The notes under the pieces were generated by a model. The model did not search any database. It worked only from the letters and a program-made list of their open reading frames with translations, and was not told where the DNA came from. DNA of 64,000 nucleotides, taken from positions 1-64,000 of the forward strand of contig OMZA01000002.1 of the NCBI GenBank assembly GCA_900315425.1, read 5' to 3'. The stretch is from an uncultured Eubacteriales bacterium (GTDB taxonomy: Bacteria > Bacillota > Clostridia > Lachnospirales > Lachnospiraceae). Positions 45,578 through 55,067 of the stretch are shown here, in pieces. The position numbers were made by a program, and so were the translations under genes. Numbering within the stretch: the first letter of the stretch is position 1; the number at the start of each line of letters is the position of its first letter.

Positions 45578-46987
45578 ATGAGTACAACAGCAGAGATATC
45601 AGCATTGGAGAGAATTAATACTCTTCTTGATGATAACAGTTTTGTTGAAATTGGTGGACTTGTTAAAGCAAGAAGCACGGATTTTGAACTTGCAAAGAGA
45701 AATACACCTGCAGATGGCGTTATTACCGGTTATGGTACTATCAACAGTAAGTTAGTATATGTGTATAGCCAGGACGTTTCGGTGTTAGGTGGATCAGTAG
45801 GAGAAATGCATGCAAAGAAAATAGTAAGAATCTATGACATGGCTCTTAAAATGGGGGCACCTGTAGTAGGTCTTATTGATTGTGCAGGACTTAGACTTGA
45901 AGAGGCTACTGATGCTCTTAATGCATTTGCTGAGATTTATAAAAGACAGTCAATGGCATCTGGAGTTATTCCACAGATAACAGCAGTATTTGGAAAATGT
46001 GGTGGCGGACTTTCAATACTTACAAGTCTTTCTGATTTCACATTTATGTCAGATAAGGGAAGTTTATTTGTAAATTCTCCAAATGTTCTTGATGGCAATT
46101 ACAAAGAAAAAAATGATACTTCAGCAGTTAAGTTCCAGAGTGAAAATACAGAAAATGTAGATTTCGCAGGAACAGAGGAAGAAGTTATTGAAGGTATAAG
46201 AAACCTTGTTGATATAATTCCTGCCAACAATGAAGATGACCTTTCGTTTGAAGAGACATCTGATGATGCAAACAGAGTATGCGAAGGTCTTATGGGACTT
46301 AAGGATGATGTTCAGAATCTTATAGCAGAGATTTCTGATGAGAATGTATTTGTTGAAACAAAGAAAGAGTATGCAACAGATGCAGTTACAGGATTTATAA
46401 GACTTAATGGAAGTACAGCAGGAGTAGTAGCAAATAATAGTAACCTTCTTTCAGTGGGTGGAGCGGATAAGATGGCAGAGTTCGTAAGATTCTGTGATGC
46501 TTTCTCAATTCCGGTAGTAACATTTACAAATGTAACAGGTTTTGACACAACAATTGCTCAGGAAAAGAATTTATCAAAATCTTTGGCAAGACTTGCAGCA
46601 GCCTTTGGAGAAGCTTCAGTACCAAAGATTAATGTTGTAGTTGAAAATGCTTTTGGTTCAGCATATACAATTATGAACAGCAAAGGTCTTGGATGTGATG
46701 TGGTTTATGCATGGCCAAATACAAAGATTGGTATGATGGATGCAGACGCTGCAGTTAAGATTATATATGCAGATGAAATTGCTAAAGCTGATGATTCAGT
46801 TAAAGAGATAAATGACAAGGCTAAGGAATATGCAGAGCTTCAGCTTAGTGCTAATTCAGCAGCTTCAAGAGGATATGTTGATAGCATTATTGAACCGGAA
46901 GATACAAGAAAGTATATTATCGGAGCCCTTGAAATGTTATATACAAAAAGAGAATATGTTCTTGATAAGAAGCACGGAACAGTTTAA
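45578..46987 (+). CDS. Acyl-CoA carboxyltransferase subunit (MmdA/PccB type)
   Basis: Encodes 469 residues, two crotonase-like halves. It moves carboxyl groups between acyl-CoA and biotin. Seen: RINTLLDDNSFVEIG, GVITGYGTINSKLVYVYSQD, GGSVGEMHAKKIVRIYDMA, then in the C-terminal half VTGFIRLNG, FCDAFSIPVVTFTNVTGF and ENAFGSAYTIMNSK. It is a little shorter than typical methylmalonyl-CoA decarboxylase alpha chains. The acyl-CoA (methylmalonyl-, malonyl- or another) cannot be fixed from sequence. It is first in the operon with carrier, OadG-like, beta and OadA subunits. Confidence 0.88.
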   Translation: MSTTAEISALERINTLLDDNSFVEIGGLVKARSTDFELAKRNTPADGVITGYGTINSKLVYVYSQDVSVLGGSVGEMHAKKIVRIYDMALKMGAPVVGLIDCAGLRLEEATDALNAFAEIYKRQSMASGVIPQITAVFGKCGGGLSILTSLSDFTFMSDKGSLFVNSPNVLDGNYKEKNDTSAVKFQSENTENVDFAGTEEEVIEGIRNLVDIIPANNEDDLSFEETSDDANRVCEGLMGLKDDVQNLIAEISDENVFVETKKEYATDAVTGFIRLNGSTAGVVANNSNLLSVGGADKMAEFVRFCDAFSIPVVTFTNVTGFDTTIAQEKNLSKSLARLAAAFGEASVPKINVVVENAFGSAYTIMNSKGLGCDVVYAWPNTKIGMMDADAAVKIIYADEIAKADDSVKEINDKAKEYAELQLSANSAASRGYVDSIIEPEDTRKYIIGALEMLYTKREYVLDKKHGTV

Positions 46988-47003
46988 TTGAAAGGTGAAT
47001 TTC

Positions 47004-47936
47004 ATGAAGAAGATTAAAAGATTAGTGATTTTCTTGTGTGTTATCTCATGTATGACAATGCTTTGTTCTTGTGGAAACAAGAGTAAGATAAAAGCCGGTT
47101 TTAATTATGATAAAGATGAACTTGTATCAACTACGGTTTCATACATATATGCTTTTGACCAGGCAATTAAAAATGACAAGAATAAATCAGCAGGTACATC
47201 ATCAGAGAATGCACAATTGACAACGGATTATTTAAAAGAATACTTTGAAGGACAGTACCCGGAGAAAAAAGTTGCAAAGCCATATATTTCTGCTATGGAC
47301 GAATTCAAAGAGCAATTAGATGAAAATGGTGAATTCCTTTGGTTCGATACAAAAAGCGATGATGATGCCGGAAAAATTGAAAGTGTAGACATTAGTACAA
47401 TGGATATGAAGGATGTTGAGTATTCCATTACAGAGGATTCCACATCTGTAACACTTACAATAAATACACATTTTGAAAAAAGAGATGTGGAAGTTGTAGC
47501 TACATATGAATATGATTCTAATTATGGAATAAGAATGACATCCATGGCTTATAATCCTGCTTTCACCAAATCAGAGATTATGGTTAAAGCAGCCCTTAAT
47601 ACATTATTGGGTATTGGAACAGTTTTTGCAGTATTAATATTACTTTCTCTTATTATCGGTCTCTTTAAATATGTTAGTAATATTGAAAGTTTCTTTAAGA
47701 AGAAGGCTGAGAAAAAGAAAAATAAAACATCAGCAAAGACAGCAGACAAAACTACGGATAGTGGTAAACAAACTGGTGAAACTAATACAGATACATCAGA
47801 TGAGGAAGAATTATCAAATGATGAGGAGTTAGTTGCAGTTATTGCAGCAGCAGTTGCAGCTTATGAAGGAAATGCCTCTACAGACGGATTTGTAGTTAGA
47901 AGTATAAAGAGAGTATCTGGAAAGAAAAAATGGTAA
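47004..47936 (+). CDS. Long OadG-like subunit with lipoprotein-type N-terminus
   Basis: Encodes 310 residues. A signal peptide ends in a lipobox-like MLCSC. It is followed by an extracytoplasmic region (about 25-190), one membrane helix (about 196-218, LLGIGTVFAVLILLSLIIG), a Lys/Thr-rich cytoplasmic linker, and a C-terminal motif DEELVAVIAAAVAAYEG...FVVRSIKRVSGKKKW typical of the OadG/MmdD tail. OadG subunits assemble the decarboxylase complex and are normally only 80-120 residues long, so the N-terminal two thirds are extra. ATG at 47004 is preferred over GTG at 46995, which lies in the ribosome site. Confidence 0.8.
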   Translation: MKKIKRLVIFLCVISCMTMLCSCGNKSKIKAGFNYDKDELVSTTVSYIYAFDQAIKNDKNKSAGTSSENAQLTTDYLKEYFEGQYPEKKVAKPYISAMDEFKEQLDENGEFLWFDTKSDDDAGKIESVDISTMDMKDVEYSITEDSTSVTLTINTHFEKRDVEVVATYEYDSNYGIRMTSMAYNPAFTKSEIMVKAALNTLLGIGTVFAVLILLSLIIGLFKYVSNIESFFKKKAEKKKNKTSAKTADKTTDSGKQTGETNTDTSDEEELSNDEELVAVIAAAVAAYEGNASTDGFVVRSIKRVSGKKKW

Positions 47937-47956
47937 TAAACAGAAAGGAATAAATT

Positions 47957-48325
47957 ATGAAGAATTATAGAATTACAGTAAACGGAAATGAATATGATGT
48001 AGCAGTAGAAGAGGTTGGAGCATCAACTAGTACTTCAGCACCAAAAGCAGCACCAAAGGCAGCTCCTAAAAAAGCAGCTAAAGCAGCACCAAAGGCAAGT
48101 GCAGGGGCTGGTTCAGTAAAGGTTTCTTCACCTATGCCAGGTAAGATTCTTTCAGTAAAGAAAAATGTAGGAGATAGCGTTAGCAAAGGTGATACAATTT
48201 TAGTTCTTGAAGCTATGAAAATGGAAAATGATATTGTAGCTCCAGAGGATGGAACAATTGCATCAATTGATGTTAACGAAGGCGCTAGCGTAGAAGCTGG
48301 AGCAGTTCTTGCAACTTTAAACTAA
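47957..48325 (+). CDS. Biotin carboxyl carrier protein
   Basis: Encodes 122 residues. An N-terminal stretch (YRITVNGNEYDVAVEEV) is followed by a flexible Ala/Pro/Lys linker (about 25-55) and the biotinyl domain. The biotin lysine is in EAMKMEND near residue 88. It ferries carboxyl groups between the transferases and the membrane decarboxylase of this operon. Confidence 0.95.
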   Translation: MKNYRITVNGNEYDVAVEEVGASTSTSAPKAAPKAAPKKAAKAAPKASAGAGSVKVSSPMPGKILSVKKNVGDSVSKGDTILVLEAMKMENDIVAPEDGTIASIDVNEGASVEAGAVLATLN

Positions 48326-48350
48326 TAAAAGATAAACTGGAGGTTTAACA

Positions 48351-49502
48351 ATGGATTACGTTGTTGATACGCTTACAAACTTAATACATCAAACTGCCTT
48401 CTTTAATCTTACAGTGGGAAACTACATAATGATTATCGTGGCATTGGTGTTTTTATATCTGGCAATTGGTAAGGAATATGAACCACTTCTATTAGTTCCA
48501 ATTGCATTCGGAATGTTATTGGTAAATATGTATCCGGATATAATGATGACTGTACAAGAGTCAGACAGTGGTGTGGGAGGATTGTTACACTATTTCTATC
48601 TTCTTGATAGCTGGAGTATTCTTCCATCACTTATTTTCTTAGGGGTAGGAGCCATGACGGATTTTGCTCCCCTTATTGCCAATCCAAAGAGTTTCCTGTT
48701 AGGAGCAGCAGCTCAGTTTGGTATTTACATGGCATATTTCCTTGCTATTTTCTTAGGATTTAATAACAAGGCAGCAGCAGCTATTTCAATTATTGGAGGA
48801 GCTGATGGACCTACATCAATCTTCCTTGCTGGAAAATTAGGACAAACGGCCCTTATGGGACCTATAGCCGTAGCGGCATATTCGTATATGTCATTGGTTC
48901 CAATTATTCAGCCACCTATTATGAAACTTCTTACAACTGAGAAGGAAAGAAAAGTTAAGATGCAGCAGTTAAGACCTGTATCAAAACTTGAAAAGATTTT
49001 ATTCCCAATTGTAATTACAATTGTAGTAGTACTTATATTACCTACAACAGCACCGCTTGTTGGTATGCTCATGTTAGGAAGTTTATTTAGAGAGTGTGGA
49101 GTTGTAAAACAGTTAACAGAGACAGCTTCTAACGCACTTATGTATATAGTTGTAATTTTACTTGGAACCAGTGTTGGTGCTACAACAAGTGCAGAGGCAT
49201 TCCTTAACTTAAATACAATCAAGATTGTAATTCTTGGACTTGTGGCTTTTGCATTCGGTACAGCCGCAGGAGTTCTTTTAGGAAAAGTAATGTGTGCTCT
49301 TACACATGGAAAAATCAATCCACTTATTGGCTCGGCAGGAGTTTCTGCAGTTCCAATGTCTGCAAGAGTATCTCAGAAGGTTGGAGCTGAGGCAGATCCA
49401 ACAAACTTCTTATTAATGCATGCAATGGGACCTAACGTAGCAGGTGTTATCGGTACTGCAGTTGCAGCTGGTACATTTATGGCAATATTTGGAATTGGTT
49501 AA
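48351..49502 (+). CDS. Sodium-translocating decarboxylase beta subunit (OadB/GcdB/MmdB)
   Basis: Encodes 383 residues with about nine or more membrane helices. It decarboxylates carboxybiotin and exports Na+. Conserved parts: GVGAMTDFAPLIANPKSFLLGAAAQ, ISIIGGADGPTSIF (Asp of the ion path), SYMSLVPIIQPPIMKLLTT, and GSAGVSAVPMSARVSQ with HAMGPNVAGVIG near the C-terminus. Full length for the family. Confidence 0.95.
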   Translation: MDYVVDTLTNLIHQTAFFNLTVGNYIMIIVALVFLYLAIGKEYEPLLLVPIAFGMLLVNMYPDIMMTVQESDSGVGGLLHYFYLLDSWSILPSLIFLGVGAMTDFAPLIANPKSFLLGAAAQFGIYMAYFLAIFLGFNNKAAAAISIIGGADGPTSIFLAGKLGQTALMGPIAVAAYSYMSLVPIIQPPIMKLLTTEKERKVKMQQLRPVSKLEKILFPIVITIVVVLILPTTAPLVGMLMLGSLFRECGVVKQLTETASNALMYIVVILLGTSVGATTSAEAFLNLNTIKIVILGLVAFAFGTAAGVLLGKVMCALTHGKINPLIGSAGVSAVPMSARVSQKVGAEADPTNFLLMHAMGPNVAGVIGTAVAAGTFMAIFGIG

Positions 49503-49521
49503 GTAAGATTGGAGGATAATT

Positions 49522-50940
49522 ATGGCAAATAATAATATTCAGGCTAAGCCTGTAAAGATAACAGAAACAGTTCTTCGTGATGCACATCAGAGTCTTATTG
49601 CTACTCGTATGCCAACAGAGGAAATGCTTCCAATAATTGATAAAATGGACAAAGTTGGATATAACTCTGTAGAGTGCTGGGGTGGAGCTACATTTGATGC
49701 CTGCCTTAGATTCTTAAAAGAAGATCCATGGGTAAGACTTCGTAAATTAAAAGAAGGATTTAAAAACACACCATTACAGATGCTTTTTAGAGGACAGAAC
49801 ATCTTAGGTTACAAGCCATATGCAGATGATGTTGTAGAATATTTCGTTCAGAAATCCATTGCAAATGGTATTGATATAATCAGAATATTCGATTGTGTAA
49901 ATGATCTTCGTAACCTTGAGACAGCTGTAAAAGCAGCTAACAAAGAAGGTGGTCATGCACAGATAGCACTTTCATATACATTAGGAGATGCTTACACACT
50001 TGATTACTGGAAAGATACAGCACGTAGAATTGAAGAAATGGGCGCAAATTCAATTTGTATCAAGGACATGTCAGGTCTTTTGATTCCTTACAAGGCAGCA
50101 GAGCTTGTTAAGGCCCTTAAAGAAGGTTCTAATCTTCCAATACAGTTACATACACATTACACATCAGGTGTTGCTTCAATGACTTACTTAAAGGCAGTTG
50201 AAGCAGGTGTTGATGTTATCGATACTGCAATGTCGCCATTTGCTTTGGGAACATCACAGCCGGCAACTGAAGTTATGGTAGAGACATTTAAGAATACACC
50301 ATATGATACAGGACTTGATATTAATCTTCTTGCAGAAATCGCTGAGTACTTCAGACCATATAGAGAAGAGTGTCTTGATTCAGGGCTTATGAGTACAAAA
50401 GTTCTTGGAGTTAATATTAAAACACTTCAGTATCAGGTACCAGGTGGAATGCTTTCAAACTTAGTATCTCAGCTTAAAGATGCTAAACAGGAAGAAAAAC
50501 TTCAGGAAGTTCTTGAGGAAGTACCAAAGGTTCGTAAAGATTTCGGTGAACCACCACTTGTAACACCTTCATCTCAGATTGTAGGTACACAGGCAGTTTT
50601 AAATGTACTTATGGGTGAAAGATATAAGATGATTACTAAAGAGTCTAAGGATTTCCTTGCTGGAAAATATGGACAGACAATTAAGCCATTTAATAAAGAG
50701 GTTCAGAAGAAAGCTATTGGAAATGAGAAACCAATAACTCACAGACCGGCAGATGATATAAAACCACAGCTTCCACAGATGGAAAAAGAATGTGCACAGT
50801 ATAAGCAGCAGGATGAAGATGTACTTTCATATGCATTATTCCCACAGGTTGCTACGGAGTTCTTTAAATATCGTGAAGCTCAGCAGAATAAAATAGATAG
50901 TACAGAAGCTGATACAGAGAATAATACATATCCGGTTTAA
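49522..50940 (+). CDS. Oxo-acid carboxyltransferase (OadA / pyruvate carboxylase subunit B type), no biotin domain
   Basis: Encodes 472 residues. It is a TIM-barrel transferase acting on pyruvate/oxaloacetate: ITETVLRDAHQSLIATRM near the N-terminus (metal Asp), GGATFDACLRFL, a Lys in CIKDMSGLL near 181, and the metal His pair in LHTHYTSG near 209-211. The conserved PxLVTPSSQIVGTQAV region lies near 350. Classical OadA is about 590 residues and ends in its own biotinyl domain; that domain is absent here and is supplied by the separate carrier gene. A terminator follows. Confidence 0.92.
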   Translation: MANNNIQAKPVKITETVLRDAHQSLIATRMPTEEMLPIIDKMDKVGYNSVECWGGATFDACLRFLKEDPWVRLRKLKEGFKNTPLQMLFRGQNILGYKPYADDVVEYFVQKSIANGIDIIRIFDCVNDLRNLETAVKAANKEGGHAQIALSYTLGDAYTLDYWKDTARRIEEMGANSICIKDMSGLLIPYKAAELVKALKEGSNLPIQLHTHYTSGVASMTYLKAVEAGVDVIDTAMSPFALGTSQPATEVMVETFKNTPYDTGLDINLLAEIAEYFRPYREECLDSGLMSTKVLGVNIKTLQYQVPGGMLSNLVSQLKDAKQEEKLQEVLEEVPKVRKDFGEPPLVTPSSQIVGTQAVLNVLMGERYKMITKESKDFLAGKYGQTIKPFNKEVQKKAIGNEKPITHRPADDIKPQLPQMEKECAQYKQQDEDVLSYALFPQVATEFFKYREAQQNKIDSTEADTENNTYPV

Positions 50941-50983
50941 TTTACATGGCTATGATATGATTCACTTTAAAATAAAATCCAAG

Positions 50984-51014
50984 TAGCTGTCGTGTTATAG
51001 CGGCAGCTATTTTT
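50984..51014 (+). terminator. Terminator of the biotin decarboxylase operon
   Basis: TAGCTGTCG pairs with CGGCAGCTA (one G-U pair), then TTTTT. Confidence 0.85.
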
Positions 51015-51044
51015 CTAATATTTTGAAAAATAAAGGTGATGAAA

Positions 51045-52286
51045 ATGCAAACTGTAATTGTAGTTGGTGGTGGTGCAGCCGGAATGATGGCGGCAATAAA
51101 AGCCAGCAATAGTGATAATAAAGTAATACTTATAGAACACAATGAAAAACTAGGAAAAAAGGTATTTATAACAGGAAAAGGCAGATGTAATTTAACAAAT
51201 GCTTCAGACATAGAAAATATTTTCAACAATATAGTTTCTAATCCAAAGTTTATGTACAGCTCCCTATATTCTTTTACAAATGAAGATGTTATAGAACTTT
51301 TTGAAAGTCATGGGATGAAAACAAAAGTGGAAAGAGGTAATAGAGTATTTCCGGCTTCGGATAAATCCTCAGATGTTATTAAAACACTGAAGAATATTTT
51401 AATGGCAAATAACGTGGATATTAGGCTTAATACAGAACTTAAAGATATTGGTATTACAGATGGCAAGGTTGTATCTATAAGCACTAATAAAGGACAGATA
51501 AAGTGCGATAAACTAATTCTCGCGACGGGAGGATTATCGTATCCCGTAACCGGTTCTGATGGAAAAGTGATGAAACTTTTAACCAAATACGGTCATACTA
51601 TTAAAGATACCAGGCCGGCATTGGTTCCTTTAAATGTTAAAGAAGAATATGTTAAGGAATTACAGGGACTTTCCTTGAAAAATGTAGAAGCATCTTTTTA
51701 TAGAACGGCTAAGCCTGGGAAAAAGCCGGTTTATAAAGAATTTGGAGAGATGTTATTTACGCATTTTGGAGTTACAGGACCGGTTATATTAAGTGCCTCC
51801 AGCGTAATAGGAAAATATCTTGAAAATGAAAAGATAGTTTTAAAAATTGATTTAAAACCAGCTTTGGACAAGGATAAATTAGATGCAAGGATTATAAGAG
51901 AGTTTAATGAAAATATTAATAAAGATATTAGAAATTCTCTAGATTCACTCCTACCAAAATCCTTGATTCCAATTATGATAAAAGTATCAGATATTGATCC
52001 GTATAAAAAAGTTCACGAGATATCAAAAGAAGAAAGAACGAGGCTTCTTGAAAATATAAAAGGACTAACTTTCGAAGTAATATCTCTTAGGGATTATAAC
52101 GAAGCAATTATTACCCAGGGAGGAATAAACGTAAAAGAAGTAGATCCGACAACGATGGAATCAAAGTATATAAAGGATTTATATTTGGCAGGAGAAATGT
52201 TGGATTTGGATGCATTTACCGGAGGATATAACCTTCAGATTGCATGGTCTACAGGGGCTTTGGCAGGTATGAGTACAACTTATTAG
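51045..52286 (+). CDS. FAD-dependent oxidoreductase, HI0933/BaiN family
   Basis: Encodes 413 residues. The FAD motif VVGGGAAGMMAAIKA opens the protein, followed by LGKKVFITGKGRCNLTNA, LATGGLSYPVTGSDG, FTHFGVTGPVILSAS and the C-terminal GEMLDLDAFTGGYNLQIAWSTG. Family members are flavoproteins of mostly unknown substrate; BaiN of gut clostridia reduces bile-acid intermediates, but that role should not be assumed. ATG at 51045 is chosen because AAAGGTG is seven bases before it. The previous operon's terminator ends about 20 bases earlier. Confidence 0.88.
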   Translation: MQTVIVVGGGAAGMMAAIKASNSDNKVILIEHNEKLGKKVFITGKGRCNLTNASDIENIFNNIVSNPKFMYSSLYSFTNEDVIELFESHGMKTKVERGNRVFPASDKSSDVIKTLKNILMANNVDIRLNTELKDIGITDGKVVSISTNKGQIKCDKLILATGGLSYPVTGSDGKVMKLLTKYGHTIKDTRPALVPLNVKEEYVKELQGLSLKNVEASFYRTAKPGKKPVYKEFGEMLFTHFGVTGPVILSASSVIGKYLENEKIVLKIDLKPALDKDKLDARIIREFNENINKDIRNSLDSLLPKSLIPIMIKVSDIDPYKKVHEISKEERTRLLENIKGLTFEVISLRDYNEAIITQGGINVKEVDPTTMESKYIKDLYLAGEMLDLDAFTGGYNLQIAWSTGALAGMSTTY

Positions 52287-52307
52287 AATAATGTCATCTG
52301 TAAATCT

Positions 52308-52336
52308 TTGACAACCAGGTTACAAAGAAATATAAT
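52308..52336 (+). promoter_or_regulatory. Consensus promoter before cmk
   Basis: TTGACA (52308-52313), 17 bases, TATAAT (52331-52336): perfect match, 40 bases before the cmk start. Confidence 0.85.
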
Positions 52337-52375
52337 CTAAAACGTAAATAAACATCCTATACAGGAGGATTAAAA

Positions 52376-53044
52376 ATGAGCACAATAAATGTAGCAATAG
52401 ATGGACCTGCCGGAGCAGGTAAAAGCACTATTGCAAAAATGGCTGCAGCTAAAAAAGAATTTATTTATGTGGACACAGGAGCAATGTTTAGAGCAATAGC
52501 ATTGCACTGCAGCAGACTAAACATAAAAGCAAAAGATAAAGAGAATATAATCAAAGCCAGTAAAAAAGCCAGTGTTGAGATAAAGTATATAGATGGAGAA
52601 CAAAAGGTTATTCTTAACGGAGAAGATGTTAATGCATTTATCAGAACAGAGGAAATAAGTCAGATGACATCGACTATTTCAGCGTATCCGGAAGTAAGGG
52701 AAATCTTATTGGGATTGCAAAGAGATATTGCAGCTAAGAATAATGTTATAATGGATGGAAGAGATATTGGCAGCAATGTTCTTCCAAATGCTGATGTTAA
52801 AATCTATTTGACAGCTTCAGTAGAAACAAGAGCCATGAGAAGATACAAGGAACAGATAGAAAAAGGATATGATGTTTCTTTGGAAAATATTAAAGAGGAT
52901 ATAGAAAAAAGAGACTATCAGGATATGCATAGAGAATGTGCACCTCTTACAATAGCTGATGGTGCATATGTACTGGACTCTTCGGATATGTCAATTGAAG
53001 AGGTTGTAGAAGAAATTATTTCAAGAATTGATGGCATAAAGTAG
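52376..53044 (+). CDS. cmk: Cytidylate kinase
   Basis: Encodes 222 residues. It phosphorylates CMP and dCMP. P-loop DGPAGAGKSTIAKM is near residue 8-20; VDTGAMFRA, MDGRDIGSNVLPNADVKIYLTAS and RRYKEQ are family motifs. The order cmk-ispH-rpsA is conserved in Clostridia. Confidence 0.96.
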   Translation: MSTINVAIDGPAGAGKSTIAKMAAAKKEFIYVDTGAMFRAIALHCSRLNIKAKDKENIIKASKKASVEIKYIDGEQKVILNGEDVNAFIRTEEISQMTSTISAYPEVREILLGLQRDIAAKNNVIMDGRDIGSNVLPNADVKIYLTASVETRAMRRYKEQIEKGYDVSLENIKEDIEKRDYQDMHRECAPLTIADGAYVLDSSDMSIEEVVEEIISRIDGIK

Positions 53045-53091
53045 TATTTGGTGTATAATAGAAGTTGTAATTTATAGGTTCTGGAGGTTTT

Positions 53092-53955
53092 ATGAGAAAG
53101 GTTGTAGTTGCAAAGACTGCAGGCTTCTGCTTTGGTGTAAAGAGGGCTGTTGATAAGGTATATGACAGTATAGAAAAAAATGGACAGGATAAACAGATAT
53201 ATACATATGGTCCAATAATACACAACGAAGAGGTTGTAAAAGATCTAGAGAGCAAAGGGGTTAAAGTTATTAACTCCATCGAGGAACTAAAGGCAATACA
53301 TGATGGGATAATTGTAATAAGATCTCATGGTGTTAAGAAGGAAGTATATGATATCATCCAGAAAAATGGATTGATACTAGAAGATGCCACTTGTCCTTTT
53401 GTAAAGAAGATACATAATATCGTTTTTGAGGAAAGTAAAAAAGGACGGTATGTTGTAATTATAGGTAACAAAGATCATCCGGAAGTTCAAGCAATCAGAG
53501 GTTGGTCAGGAGATAATACCTGTATTATAGGGACGGAGGAAGAAGCTCTTAAGTTTGATATAAACCCAGAACAGTCTGTGAGCATTGTTTCACAGACCAC
53601 TTTTAATGCCAATAAATTTAAATATTTGGTTGAAATAATTGGCAAAAAAGGTTATGATATAAATGTTTTAGACACTATTTGTAATGCAACTTATGTAAGA
53701 CAGACAGAGACCGCTAATTTAGCAAAACAGGCTGATGTCATGATTGTAATAGGTGGACGATCAAGTTCTAATACTCAGAAGTTGTATGAGATTAGTAAAA
53801 AAGAATGTAATAATACTTACTATATACAAACCATAAAGGATTTAGATTTAGATAATATTAAGTCAGATAGTTACGTAGGTATTACAGCAGGGGCTTCAAC
53901 CCCAAATAATATTATCGAGGAGGTTCATACTCATGTCGTTAGAGGAAAGTTTTGA
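53092..53955 (+). CDS. ispH: 4-hydroxy-3-methylbut-2-enyl diphosphate reductase
   Basis: Encodes 287 residues, the last enzyme of the MEP isoprenoid pathway. The three iron-sulfur cysteines are seen in GFCFGVKRA (near 12), EDATCPFVKKIH (near 96) and DTICNATYVRQ (near 198). GPIIHNEEVV and ISQTTFN-like (VSQTTFN) are also conserved. Its 3' end overlaps rpsA by 23 bases in another frame; in several relatives the two are fused into one protein. Confidence 0.96.
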   Translation: MRKVVVAKTAGFCFGVKRAVDKVYDSIEKNGQDKQIYTYGPIIHNEEVVKDLESKGVKVINSIEELKAIHDGIIVIRSHGVKKEVYDIIQKNGLILEDATCPFVKKIHNIVFEESKKGRYVVIIGNKDHPEVQAIRGWSGDNTCIIGTEEEALKFDINPEQSVSIVSQTTFNANKFKYLVEIIGKKGYDINVLDTICNATYVRQTETANLAKQADVMIVIGGRSSSNTQKLYEISKKECNNTYYIQTIKDLDLDNIKSDSYVGITAGASTPNNIIEEVHTHVVRGKF

Positions 53956-55060
53956 ACAGTTATTAAATGAAAACGAAATTAAAAAAATTAGTGTAGGAGA
54001 AACCGTTGAGGGAACAGTAGTCAGCGTTAAAGAAGACGAGATAGTCTTAAACATAGATTACAAATCAGATGGTGTTATATCACGTAATGAGTACACAAAA
54101 ATTCCTAATGTAGACCTTACAACAAAAGTTAAGCCTGGAGATAAATTAGAAGCTAAAGTTATTAAATTAAATGACGGCGAAGGACAGGTTGCTCTTTCAA
54201 CATTACGTCTCGCACAGGAAAAGGGAAGCAAGCGTATAGAAGAAGCTTTCAATAATAAAGAAGTATTAACTGCAACTGTTTCACAGGTAAGAGACGGTGG
54301 ACTTACAGTTCTTGTTGACGAGACAGAGGTATTTATACCAGCTAGTCTTGTATCGGATCGTTTTGAAAAGGATCTTTCAAAATATAATGGACAGGAGATT
54401 CAGTTCATTATTACAGAATACACACCTAATTCTAATCCTAGAAGAAGAAGAATTATTGGTAACAGAAAAACTCTTCTTGTTGAGGAAAGAGAAAAGAAAC
54501 AGAAAGAAGTTCTTGATACAATCAGTGTAGGTGATACAGTAGAAGGAACAGTTAAGAATGTAACAACATTTGGTGCATTTATAGATCTTGGTGGAATTGA
54601 TGGACTTCTTCACATTTCAGAAATGTCATGGGGAAGAGTTGAAGATCCAAACAAGCTTTTCACTGAAGGACAGAAGATTAAATGTCTCATCAAAGAGCTT
54701 AATGGAAAGAAGATTGCATTAAGTCTTAAATTCCCAGATTCTAATCCATGGCTTGTTGCTGCAGATAAATATGCTGTAGGAAATGTAGTAAAGGGTAAAG
54801 TTGCCAGAATGACAGATTTTGGTGCATTTGTAGAACTTGAGCCAGGTATTGATGCATTATTACATGTTTCTCAGATATCTAGAGAAAGAGTTGAGAAACC
54901 AGCAGATGTACTTAAGGTAGGTCAGGAAATCGAAGCTAAGGTTGTAGATTTCAAGAGTGAAGAAAAGAAGATTAGCTTAAGTATTAAGGCTTTAACAGAT
55001 GATGTAGAGCCAGAAGCTGATGATAATTCAGAGGTAGAAGAGACTAAGGACGCAGAATAA
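53933..55060 (+). CDS. rpsA: S1 RNA-binding domain protein (ribosomal protein S1 homologue)
   Basis: Encodes 375 residues with four S1 repeats: about 18-88 (VGETVEGTVVSVKEDEIVLN), about 105-175, about 195-262 (VGDTVEGTVKNVTTFGAFIDLGG) and about 280-350 (VGNVVKGKVARMTDFGAFVEL). It binds mRNA at the ribosome; Firmicute homologues have four repeats rather than the six of Escherichia coli. The C-terminus is acidic. The ribosome site GAGGAGG lies inside ispH. Confidence 0.92.
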   Translation: MSLEESFEQLLNENEIKKISVGETVEGTVVSVKEDEIVLNIDYKSDGVISRNEYTKIPNVDLTTKVKPGDKLEAKVIKLNDGEGQVALSTLRLAQEKGSKRIEEAFNNKEVLTATVSQVRDGGLTVLVDETEVFIPASLVSDRFEKDLSKYNGQEIQFIITEYTPNSNPRRRRIIGNRKTLLVEEREKKQKEVLDTISVGDTVEGTVKNVTTFGAFIDLGGIDGLLHISEMSWGRVEDPNKLFTEGQKIKCLIKELNGKKIALSLKFPDSNPWLVAADKYAVGNVVKGKVARMTDFGAFVELEPGIDALLHVSQISRERVEKPADVLKVGQEIEAKVVDFKSEEKKISLSIKALTDDVEPEADDNSEVEETKDAE

Positions 55061-55067
55061 TCTATAT

